NCBI GenBank assembly: GCA_963855995.1
Contig: OY979719.1
Coordinates: 2,232,001 to 2,296,000, forward strand
Direction of reading: 5' to 3'
Source of the DNA: Muricea muricata
Taxonomy: Eukaryota > Cnidaria > Anthozoa > Malacalcyonacea > Plexauridae
DNA length: 64,000 bases
Notes under the pieces: model-generated
The model's database searches: none
Seen by the model: only the letters and a program-made list of their open reading frames with translations
Told to the model about the DNA's origin: nothing
Position numbers and translations under genes: made by a program
In this document: positions 1-12,700 of the stretch, in pieces
Position numbering within the stretch: the stretch's first letter is position 1
How the letters are laid out: the number at the start of each line of letters is the position of its first letter

Positions 1-645
1 GCATTTTATTCAATCTAGATGGAATAAACAGAAAGAATAAGTTTCATATTAAACTGTTCTGTAGATTGAAATAAAAAAATCAACTATTTTTTTCCTTTTT
101 CTAGTTTGGACCGTAGAAAAGCGAAAAGGTAACGCTTAATTTTCCCTTTGCTTTTTTGTGTGTGCTTTTTTTCTAATTAAACATTTTGGTAAACAAATTA
201 TTTATTGGTTGTCTAGTGAAATTAGAAAGCCACATTAAGTAGCGCCATTCAATTGCATTGCTAAACATTCTCGTGTTTTAGTCGCACATGCAGTTATATG
301 TGTATACACATGAAAAATATGATTTTATTATATAATTGAATATATATATGATTTTTATAGAGGAATATGATTTTGATTTAGATCTCGGTACCAACCACAT
401 ACAACATACAGTATATATTACTCGATATATCAGGCATGACATGAACAAGAGACTGATGGAGGTCTTGAGAAAATTACGAACATATAGAAATTTTGTTGTT
501 GCGTCAATCAACATTTGTCAAAAAAATATTAATAGCCTAATCTTTATCAAATTTTTATGGTTTCGATGCTGTGTGGGTAATAAATGTACGCGTGCATGCT
601 GTTTACGAAAACGTTAATGTTGCGTTGGTATATTTGCTATTACAG

Positions 646-798
646 ATGTTTCGCCTGCTTGTTCTGCATTTCCTTCAACTATCTCCACTAGTGAAAGGTT
701 GTCCCAAATGTGGCATAATCATAATTGGGAGCGGACTTCTGAATTCAAGCGAACAAGAAAGTTGAACACGCTCACTTTTGAAACTTATAATTCCATGT
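646..798 (+). CDS. 51-residue exon a of gene 1
   Basis: A 153-base phase 1-1 exon between a TATTACAG acceptor and a GTAAGT donor. It encodes a Ser/Thr-rich stretch with a Trp and ends in TFETYNSM. No family is recognised. The 5' half resembles exon b of gene 2 (35483-35635) and the 3' half resembles exon a (34921-35073). There is no upstream in-frame ATG; it is supported by homology to the three other copies and by phase. Confidence 0.75.
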
Positions 799-3700
799 GT
801 AAGTATGACTAATCCAATTTACAAGCTTGAGCCTCCCATGGGGTGGTAGTTGGTGGGCTTTTTTAAATGCGCCAGAATAAAATATGCTTTTGCTACTCGC
901 TATTTATCGAGGAATAGCGAAGCTAGGTTAGAGAAGCTAGTTATCAAGTTACAGCTTTTCAATATTAAATGGTTGTTGCTAAAAATTATTAATATCATGC
1001 ATTTCCCAGATTCAGGTGGTATCATTGAACTATATAAGTAAGCTGGAAGGATAAGTCAGGGGGGGAAATTGAAGCCAATTTGATTCAGTTTTTCTGAGTT
1101 TTGAGTTGAAATACTAAACGTCACAGAGTGGGTCGTATATCAAATGAAACCTATTAAAAAGTTGTATTTGGTGCAAAAATTTTGAGGCTTTAGGTGAAAG
1201 ACAAACACCTTAAACTTTGAAGGGAAATTTGCCGTATTTTGCAAAATTGCCGTTGTTTTCGTATTTTTAAGGCATTTCTTTTTTGTATAAAGTCTTGAAT
1301 TTTTATATTTAATGTAACTTTTTAATAGCTTCAATTTGATATACGGTCTGATCTTTGGCGTTAAGTATTTCGTCTCAAAACTCAGAAAAACTAACTTGGC
1401 TTCAGCCATTAATTGAACTTTTGTATTGAGTTAGCGTTCCAGTTGTATTACAGTTCACGGGGTGGTATTTGTGCTTGCACTGCGGACGGAAGTTCGATAT
1501 TTACTTTTTCCTGGTGGAAAAACGTCCGAGATGAAATCTACTGCCATTGTTGCGGTTGCAGCATCAACGGGACTCAAGTGGAAGATTAGATAGCTCATAA
1601 AAAATAAATTTTAAAAAGTTTAATTCATATTGAAAAGCAAAAAATGTAATCAATACATATTGGCAAAAGCTACAAAGGGTAAAAACAGTAGCTACGACAT
1701 GCGCTATAGGTTTGAAATAAAAAATTCTTTTCACACGTGAACCTGTATGTATTTTTTTATGATTCCGTTACTATCGACCTGTTTAGTTGTGTATTAGGCC
1801 GCGAGTATAACTTGATCGTTTTAAAACGCGCAAGCATAAACAATAGTTGCGTGACCATTTGTCATAGATAAATTTTCTGATGTGAGTGGCTAGAGATTGT
1901 TATTAGATTCTCATCCAGGACCCACATCTCCCAAAACTTTATAGATTTTATTCATATATACTTTCATGCTATACATATTGTCTTTTTTTGCTATAGATTT
2001 TAGCCTGCAAGTTGTATGTCGTCTGGTCAGCAACGCCGTACTCGAATTATATTATTTTGTAGAACGAGTGGGTACTGTGCATGGGTGCCTGTCAGAAATT
2101 TTTTGTCGTTTGGGTCAAATTGATTCACAATCAAGTTTGGTACATGAAAGTGTCCTTCATCTAAAGAGATATCTTTCCTGCCTGATATCATATTACTTCC
2201 TCGATGATGTCGAGTACAAATCCGAAGTTTCTCACGATAACGCGAGTGAAGTTTTTCTAAACAAATCGTCACCTATAGCTGATCGAGTACTTGCTGTGAA
2301 ACTGGTCATTATAATAAAAATCCTTCAGAATTTAACCAAGCCAGAAGATGCAGTTCTTCATTGCTTACATTGGTTACAAAAGCTTCACGAAGTGTATTGT
2401 CTTTCGGTTAATGAGACGGGGACGACATTTCCTGAAAGTGGTGAATTATTTAAATTTACCGAGTGCGTTCTCGATATGAATAAGATCTTGTTTCAGTTTG
2501 TCCGAATTTTTTCAAAACCACCACCAACTGCTCAAGTCTGGCCAGGGACGATAAAACTGGGTGAAGAAATTTACAACCCTTTAATTAACGAACAACATTT
2601 GAAACAAGGACTGACTGACGGAGACAAGGCAGCATCCAGCACAAATAAAGATATGGATGTAGAATTTCACCATCCAGTCATTCGTTTAGAAGACCCATTA
2701 TCTCGCTTGGAAGAGCATAGTATACCAATTATAGAAACCTCTGGTAACAGGTATGTGCAGTATTAATCCTTAATCTTTATTTAGATTTTTTAACTGTTAA
2801 TGAAACTTTATCACTTTTTGAATCACTTTTTTATCCATTGTTTTGTGATTAGTTAAAAGTGATTAAGTACAAAATACGACGTTCTGATTGGTTGAATGTA
2901 TTTAATGCGTTCCCGAGCGGTAGGATTTACGATCGCGACTGGGTGCGGACATGCACACTGCTTGACTGGCTTCCAAAAGCCTGATCAAAGATGGTGGAAA
3001 ATATGAGAATGTTTGCCCAGCCCATGAACTCGACTGCTGATCAGTATTTTGACCTGAATAGATATGTCAATGGGTGCAAATTCCCGTCATAATTATCCGC
3101 TAGTGTTTAAGATTTTTGTCATTTCCTAAAATCCCCGTATATATTATATACTGCTATAATTAATAAGCAAAAATTGTCTATTGAGACAATTGCAAAAATC
3201 GGGTGCATTTGATACATCATGTCAATGAATCTAATGAGTGAGAGCTGCATGCGCGAGAGGCCTAGGGTATTGTAATGGAGTCAAATTTGAACTTACCTGT
3301 AATTTAACACGTCAATTTATAGCCAGTAGGAAGCTGGTGAGATTTCAGGTGCCATTCTCCTCTTTTAAACGATGCGAATCAGTGGTAACTGATTCCGATT
3401 CAAAGATTCGTTTACATCCTCCGAAATTCAAAACAAAAAATCGTATCAGACACTGTAACAAAAATCACAGGTGTAAATGCGCAGTTAAAGTTAAGTCAAG
3501 TTTGTATTATATAATGTTTGCGTAAGAAATAGTAATTTCATGGGTGTTGCACCAACTTTCTGTATCAATTTTATTTAAGCATAGCTTTGAAAAACAATGT
3601 GAAATTCATGCTAATTGCTCACTTTATATTGTTGTATTATTTTTGTTTAGCATCACAACGAACAAGGAAGATGGATGTTTTCATGTCCCCGTAGCAAGTG

Positions 3701-6700
3701 CCTTCCTCGTTGTTCCAGGTAGGGCAGTCTGGTGGCCCACAGAAACTCTAACGTGTAGTCGAGTGAAGTATTGTGATTGCAAAGTAAAGCCAAGAGAAGG
3801 AGAATTTTTTGTGAGCCAGATCCTTAAAATGGAATCAGAGGACGTCGTTTTTGATATACCTGTGACAGTCCTTCTATCCCACTCGCTCTACGAGGATCAG
3901 AATTTTCTAGATTTTTACGAGTTGGTCATTGAAAACATCGGCCCAGCTGGATTGCAAGAGTTGAAGACAGAACGAATAAGCTCTATTGAAGGTATGGATT
4001 CAAAACTTATGATCATTATATTAAATAAAGCTTATTAAAATTATGTGGGTCGTGCTCGCTCATAGACCTTCCATCGTCGGCAGTGATCAGGGTTATTTTC
4101 GAGATTAGTTCTTCCTAGTTGAACTCTGCTGGGTTAGAACTTGGCCAAACTTAAGTAACTGTAAAACTCTTACAGTCGTTATGCTAGGTGCACTATACTA
4201 CATGCTGTTTACGATTTTTTTAGATGTACCAAAGCAAATACGTAATCCAGAGTTATTGGTTGATTATTTGCCAATGGCCAAAGCTACCATACATGGTTCT
4301 TGTACCTTGGTTGCTGCAACACGAGTTAGGTCTCATCAGATTTTCATACCAACAAACAGAAGTTACACCTTTTCCAAACAGTATGGTGAAAATACACAAT
4401 TGGAGATTACTTTCCCAGCTGGTGCCACCGAGGAAATACAAAGTTTGAACGTTCAAGTATGAACGGAAATTTTGCTTATCGACAATTTAACATAAGGTAA
4501 TTTAGGTAAATATTGTGTTCTATTCCAGGTATTCCCGGCTGATGCTGTTTTAAACAAAGATGTCCATTTGGATAAAAATCTTGTTTGTGCACCTGTGATC
4601 AAAGTTTCTGGTCAGACGACTCCATTCCTCGAAGTCCTTCATGTCGAGCTCACATACTCTAACAGTGATATCCTTAACATCGAAGAAGAATTCTTACCAG
4701 TTGGAAGTAAGATTAATTTCACAACTAAGTACGGGCTGTTGTTGCGAAGCGAAAAGGAAACCCCGTCAACATCCAAGTGTGAAACATCGAATGACAGTAA
4801 CGATGTGTTTATTGAACGACCAAGAAAGGATCAGTTGAAGTTCTCGTTTTCACTGAAACATTCTTGCAAGTAATTATAATACTAATTGTTTTGATATGCT
4901 TGAAGAATTATATAGTATACATTATATAAGTTAGTATATACTATATATCATTATGCCAGACTTTATATCATTATGTTACTCATGCATGCAGCCTTGTACT
5001 GAATAATGAAGCCCATTTCATAAATGTCGTATGTGAATGCTGTTTTGCGAAATTATTAAAAAATAAATACTATTTTAGTATTTTGTAAAAACGGCAAAGC
5101 TTCGTTTTAATTAACAATCTGTTCGTCTTTTTGTCTACTTTTAGGTTTAGCCCGATAGCAAAGAGAACTGAAAGCGCGCCACTGCCAAACGTGCAAGAGG
5201 AAAATATTGTGAAGCGACCTTTGACACATAATCCTGTATATACTGCGATCGCATTAGCTGTGCATGACCCTGAAAAGAACATTCTTTATGCTATTTTGGC
5301 GCCTACTACAGCAAAAGATGATCTTAAGGGAAAATGGAAAGTTGAAGGGTTACGTCTCAGTCATCCGCTTAAAAATGGACAAAAGATATTCATCTGTATT
5401 CCACTAGGCAATGATACTGAACATCTGCCTTTAGAGAACTATACGTTATGGTAAATATCGTACAGTCTGTATTATTACCAATGATTCATTAAACGGAAGC
5501 TGAATGAATCGTAACGTTTTCTACGCGATTCATACACGTTTCAAACAAGTGCATGTTACTTTGGTGATATTAACATTAGTTTATTTCTTATTTCATTCAA
5601 GGTTCGATCATGAAATGGTATTTGAATTGCCCAACGAGACCAGTAAAAACGTTCCTCTGAAAGGAAAGTACATGTATTTCTTGTCGACGGAATGTGCTGG
5701 TAAAAATTATAATCTTAGAGAAGACGGTTGTGGAAAAGTAGAAATTCACAGTTATGCTCGTTCAGTATGTCCACCAGGCACTGAATCAGGTAGTTAGAAA
5801 CATATGATATCCTGACGACGTATCCACGCGCCCTTGTGATGTGATAAATTATATATTTTGTGTTGTTTTTCTTGTTTATAAGCACATGCATGAGTGGTGT
5901 ATTTTCTACACATAAAACATATAAATTGTGAATCGCGTTGATTGACAAATATGACGACGTCTTCACTTTCTGAGAAGTTATTCATTCTGACGTTGTATGA
6001 ACTATTCAGATGACATGGAACAGAAGGAAGCAATGGATTTAGATACAATAGAAGAGGGCGACAAAAATAAGTCAAGGTGGGGTTTGTTTCCTGTCTATTG
6101 TTCTTGCCACTTTCTCTAAAATTCTCGATTGTGTTACATAACTTTGTTTTCTGCCGTTGGTAAAAGTTTATGTATCAGCAGAGGTTATAATTCCAGTTAA
6201 ATGTCACGTCTTATACAGCAATTTGCATCCAACCACCAAGCGCAAACATTTTTCGAGGGTTTTTTTTACGTTTGTAACGTGACGTTTGCCGTTTGAAACG
6301 CGACGTTTGCCATTATAACTGTTACTGTTTACAATGATCAAACTGAGTCCGTATAAGAAAAATCGATAAGAAAGTGCATCAAAACATGACATAACTTGAC
6401 AGTTGCAGTTACAGAACCGTCGGGTTTTGCATCTAAATGGCTTCCATTTCAAACGGCCAAACGTCACGTTACAAACGTAAAAACCCCGCAATCGCAAAAA
6501 TGTTTGCGCTTAGTGGTTAGACGCAAATTGCTGTATAATGAATTCTTAGAGATTACTTACAATTGTTTGGGTTCTAACATTTTAGTTGACCTAATAAAAC
6601 AAATTCACAGCAGGATTAATTATTGTTTTAGCATTGGCAGTCCAGTGGATATTGTTGAAAATGACGCAAAAGTGAATGACCCAGTAGATGACGGAAAACA

Positions 6701-9700
6701 TTGTAGTTCACCAATTATTGAGACTTTTGATAATAGGTATGTATCTCCTGTATTTTAACTGTTGCGTGTTTTAGTGAAACCTATAAATTTGCGATGTTGT
6801 TTTCGTTTTGCGATTTTCTCGTGAATTTAATAATCAATATATTATTTTAAGAATTGAGATAGTTGTTGACAATTAACATTAACGAACTGCACAATTGGTT
6901 ACGATTATAATAGAAAAGAACACAAAAGCTCTACAAATAGACATTATGCACTCCAAAAAGTGGAATTTAAGCAGTTTTGAAGCAAATTCACAGGCTGTTA
7001 ATTCTTCGTTTTTAGCATCACTGTTGACCAGAAAGGTGGACACTTTAGCATTCCTGTAGCAAGTGCGTTCCTGCTAATACCACCAAATGCTGTCAGCGAG
7101 GAAGTAACTCTGACGTGCAGTCGAGTAAGGCATAAGGATCCCGACGCGGTAAAACCAAGAAACGGAGAAACATTTGTCAGCCGAATACTTAAAATTGAAC
7201 CTGCAGGCGTGATATTTAGGAAACCCGTGATCGTTTTTCTTTCCCATTCCCTCAACGAGGAAGACGATTATCTGTATTTCTATGATTTAATCGTTGAAAC
7301 TTTAAACTCAAGTGGATGTCAGGAGTTAGAAACAGAGAGAATCAGCTCCATTGAAGGTATTCATGGTAGTTTTGGAGAATATTGTTAAAGTGGAGAGTTT
7401 GTCAACCTGCACCAATACTAATTTTCTATCTTATTAATATACTGAATTTCTGTGCTTTAGCAACCCTCTGTTTCTTTTAGGCTCCTCATTCCCTCTTAGG
7501 CACGTTTATAGAAATTGTAGGGCCATAATAACTTTTATATTTTATATAGATGTTCCTAAAGCAATCTCTAATCCAGAGTTCTTGGATGATTACTTGCCAA
7601 TCGCGAAAGCCACCATACACGAGGCTTGCACCTTGGTTGCTGCAGCACGAGTCAAGTCTCATCAGATTTTCATACCAACAAACAGAAGTTACACCTTTTC
7701 CAAACAGTTTGGAGAAAATACAGAACTGGAGATCACTTTCCCAGTTGGTGCCACAAAGAAGGAACTATGTTTGAAAGTTCAGGTATTTTCAGCTGACACA
7801 ACACTTTGATTTGTTAGGTAATGGTTTTTATGTATTATGCACCAATTGGATTGTACAGGTAGAGATGTAAAATATATAGCCATTCGACCCATCCGTGAAA
7901 AGTCGTTTTAATGCGGATATTTTGCTTTTTTGGTGCATGGTGTAGTGCTCGTGCTACCTCAAATGTTGTAAATGCTGGTTTTCTAAAAGCTACTCAGTTA
8001 TACATTGGCTACACGTGTAAAACGCACAACCTGTTCAGGGTTGATGAAAACAGGATTAAACAATATTTTGCTGCCAACATTGTTCAATGTTGTCAACAAT
8101 ATTGTTCAGCATTGTTACACCTGATTGCAGGCTATTTCAGGCTCAACAATGCCACAGATTACTATTGTACCAGATGTCTATCTTCGCCAAATATCTGTTA
8201 CAAGTTTTTGACTGCTTACGCGAGCTGACGAAAGATTTCCGCCATGTTCTTAGTAAGCGCAATCCACGCCATACAACGTAAGCAACAGTCTAACCGAGTC
8301 TAAAACCTATGCATGTCTGACAAAGGCCTGGCCTGGACGCGAGTCTGACGCAAGTGTCCGCCATGTTCTTAGTAAGCGCAACATACGTGATATTGCGAAA
8401 AATGACGAGTGCAATTCGTGATCAGAGTGAAAATCGAGAACACAAATTTACCTTGCGAAAACACGAAGATAGACATCTGGTACAATAGTAATCTGTGACA
8501 ATGCTGAACAATATTGTTGACAATGTTGAACAATGTTGGCAAAACGTCATTCAATCAGTTGTCTTCATCAGGCCAGAACAGGTTGTTCGTTTTTTGCTGT
8601 GTATATTGCACGAGGCAAATTTTTTAGTAACTTTGCACTGCAATACCGACATTTTCAGCTAGGTCTCAGATGTGTATCGGCGGCAAATCTGATAGTGTTG
8701 TTCACATGAACTTTACTTTACTGACGCCATCTTCGTGAACGCTTTAACTATTAATGTAATATATTGGCAGAAGACTTGTAGTTTCTTCATTCTACTATTC
8801 ATTGATAACATCATCCTCATTTGTAAAAATTATATCCTGCAGTTGTTTCCTGCTGGTGCTCTGCCAAATAAAGACCTAGTTTTAAATGAAGAAAATATTC
8901 TTCGCGCACCGATCATCAGAGTTTCTGGGCAGACAACTCCATTCCTCAAACCAGTTGATGTTAAGCTCACATATTCTCACAGCGACATCTTAGCTATCGA
9001 AGAAGAATTTCTACCCGTTGGAAAAAGGATTCAATTTACAACTGAGTATGGGCTGTTGTTGCATAGCCAAAAAAAACCCAAGTTAACATCCAAGTGTGAA
9101 ACATTGAATGAAACTGACAATGTGTATATTGAGCGACTAACAATGGATCAGCTTAAGTTCTTTTTTCCGGTTGGACATTTCCCTGAGTAAGTATTAATTT
9201 CATCCGTAAATTAGGTTATGCTTAATAAAGCTCTTTGGCTATATAATAGAGAACTTACTAGAAACGTCTAATGACATTAATGTGAACGCTCACAATGAAA
9301 ATTTAATATTTATTTCAATAGTCTTGAGCCAATAGTGAAGACGAAACAACCTGATAATGGCAAGCAGTCGATAAGCAGCAGCATGATGGATACAACAAAC
9401 AGCGTGACCTGTGAGGCAGACTCACCACAAGCCATTCACCGCGCGATTGTTTGCGCTGTGCACGAAACAAGTAGCAGCCCGAAGAAACTTTATGCAATCT
9501 TGGCGCCTAAGCAAGCGCGTAAGGCTGTTCGTGAAAAGTGGGGTGTAACGTCAAACGATATCCGTAAATTCAGCAAATGCCTCTGCGATGAAGATCCAGT
9601 TTACATATGTGTTCCATCATCAGATAATGATGACGATCATCTGCCCTTAAAGGATTTTACAATATGGTATATGGTGTCTTGCGATATTGCATGTACATTT

Positions 9701-12700
9701 GAGATTTAACTTGCACGAGTATAATGTCCATAAACCTCCGCAATCTATTCTTTTCTTAAAGGTTTGATCCAGATCCTGAGATAGAATCGGTGCTAGACAA
9801 TAACACAGATGATGATGTTAATCTGAGAGGGAAATACACGCGTTTCTTAAAGGACAGACCATGCAATGAAGGCAGAAATCATACCACGCAAGGAGACTGT
9901 CGTGCAAAAGCACCGATTACCATTTCTGAGACTGCAGTTCAGGTTGGTGAACATGCTAAGTCTGCGGTAATCACTTAAGGAATTGGGTATCCACGATTAA
10001 CTATAAGTCATTTTCCCAACTATAGCAGAGTCTCATTGGTAAAGCTTTTAAAGATTTAGTACATAACTGAAACAATGTTGAAATACAAGAAAATGTTTGA
10101 TTTTTTTTGTTTGAAAAAAACATGAGATCGCACGAAGTCTTAAAATACATTGGTTACGCTTGTCGATCCGAATCAAGACATTGCATGGATACATGCAGAT
10201 CAGATGCGTAATCGAGCAAACAATGTTTCTCATGATGGAAACATGTGGGGAACTGGGTATACTGTAGGACGGAAATTGGCTGGGATACACCTGGCGATAC
10301 AAAAGTTGAGTTTCTAAAATTGAGTTTACAGCAGACATATACCATCGTTCCAACTGTCTAGTCTGTCTTATGTGTACTCGTCAGGCGTACTTGGCTGTGG
10401 TATATGGAAGGAGGAAATTCATATTTTTTAGGAGAATCGAGGCTAAATTATCTGAAAAAGTTTATATTGAAAAAAATTTACAGCCGTTGCGCGGTTATGA
10501 ATTAAGCATATACGGATCATCCATTTTAGAGTTATTATTCATCTGACAAAATTGTTTGAATTTTTCCTTTTTAAATTTTTCTTTAGAAGAACGCGAAACC
10601 CGCGAATGAAACATCGTCGACCATGGCACAAAGTGAAGGTAAATAAAGAACTGTTTCCAAAAGCGTAAAAGTAAACTATAAGCGCGCATGGGATGGCAGA
10701 TTATTGTCTATTTCTTCACCTCCAGACACGAAATTATTTCTCAGTAACCGCATCAAGGGCACATAGGAAACTTACGACGGCATATTTACTTGCTACGAGG
10801 CCTAAATGAACGATAACCCATCGTTACTTGCGCGCTCATAGTTTACAGTTTACGCTTTTGGAAAGGCATGTATATATGTTATAGAATATGATGTAAACGT
10901 TTTATTCGAGGGCGCCTCTCAGTTCTCGTTCTCGTATGTATATGCCGTAATATAGAATTTGTTTTAATTCAGAAAATAATATTCCAAGTATGGAAGAAAG
11001 CACTAGCAACGCTCATGCAACTTTGCAAAAGGAGGTAAACAAACAGTTGAATTGTTAATTTCTAAATAGGTGTATGTTCCTTTTCTTACTGAGAAATAAC
11101 ATCCAAGATTGTCTTCCACGTACTTTCTATAGTTTTCCTATAGAGCGTACTTTGTGTTATTCATATGTAAATACTGAAGAAATGTTTAATCATTGACAAT
11201 CAAGTGTATGGTTTAATAAATGAGTAGCCGTTCTTTATCAATGTATAAAGATACAAGTATTATTATTATTATTATTATTATTAAACTTATTTACAAACAA
11301 TAGCCCTTCAGCCTATCTGCTGCTTTTAAAGGGGTTGTTTTATAAAAGTATAAATCAAAATAAGATTTAAATATTTACAGGATATTTAAGAGACTACAGT
11401 TTTATTTACAATGTGTGTTCAGATACTTGACCGACATATAAGTGATTATCGAGTTTAATTTTAAAAGAGCGCATCGACAGCCGGTCATGAATATCTAAGA
11501 TTCCATTAGGCAGTGCATTCCAGGCGGAAGCTCCTCGATATGAAAATGATTTTTGATAAAAATGATAAAGAAAGAACACGAATTTATTAAAAAAAACCTA
11601 CAAAAACGTAGTCGAATAGTTGTGCAATAAAATTATATTTGAAAATTCAATGTAAGAAGCTTAGATTCAGTGGCGGATCTAGCGTAAGTCAAAATAAATT
11701 ACCACAGCTCATTCTAGGATATATTTACATTTTAAAATACCTTCAAAGCAACTTCATTGGTTAGATTTTATTCTTTTGAAATTCATAACCTATGACATTG
11801 TTATAAAGTTATTTTGAATTTAAAATTGAGCTGCTATAATTTATTTTGACTTACCCTGGATCCGCCACTGCTTACATTAAATTCCGATAAGGGTTTATGT
11901 TAATCAGGACGATTATTTATCAGTATAATTACCAGTTGATCTGAAAACACGGAAAAGTACTGGCACTAGTGGTCAAATAGAAAGCCATTTTTCGATCCAA
12001 ATCATCAAATTTCTCATGGAATATAATTTACTTTGTTTCTAAATTTCTGGCAGGCTTGTAATTTTCTTTATTAAAAACAGTCACCAAGTTTCAACAAGAT
12101 TCACAAAGGAAAACAAAAGATATAAGTGGTTAACATCAGCAAAATGGATTTCTATTTGGTTTGGTAGCTAGTTCCAGGACTTTTACTCACGGTCAGATCA
12201 GCTAGTGTACAGATACTCATTAAACATGTATTTCTTCTGTATCTTCCTCATGAATTAATGAGTTTTTTAAATATTAATGAGAGCTGGTTTCTTTCTAGAA
12301 AAAGAAAGAATGCAATGTGCTCTCCACGTTTCTAGCAAAGGCAGTATTTTTAACATCACCTTTGTTTATTTTTATATGTCGGATCATGAAAACAAATCTA
12401 AATTGCTGCGAATATTTCGAAAATGAGATCAGAAACAAGTTTCTCGAAAAATTAGGGTTTAACAAAAATGAGATAGAAAATCCTAACGTCGAAGCAACAG
12501 CGATATCAGTTTCATCTAACCACATATTACAATTTAGTATTGGAGTTGTTCTCCCAGTTGTCTCTTGATCTTTCCCTCTCTAGTCTCTTACCCCTCGACC
12601 AATGACTAATCTCAATCATCTCTGCAAAAACGGATCCAGGAAAGAATACTACCCCCCCTTGCAGATTAGAACAGACATGAAATACTGCTTTATACTAAAA

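Noticed and set aside
3238..3525. 95-residue ORF in the gene 1 intron
   Set aside because: The frame is not conserved in the matching introns of genes 2 and 3, which carry frame-breaking indels.
5765..5797. Stop at 5795-5797 as the end of gene 1
   Set aside because: A phase-0 donor at 5764 gives exactly the 163-base exon length of gene 2, and downstream exons fit in frame. Still possible as an alternative end.
7030..7060. HFS in GGHFSIPVA as the ZU5 self-cleavage site
   Set aside because: It sits at the N-terminal strand of ZU5, where other ZU5s have a GG-x-L-x-x-P pattern, not at the C-terminal processing loop. First-type modules have CFHVP there.
12317..12568. 83-residue ORF with a hydrophobic start
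   Set aside because: No recognisable domain or paralogue and no splice-phase fit; an equal-length ORF exists on the opposite strand.
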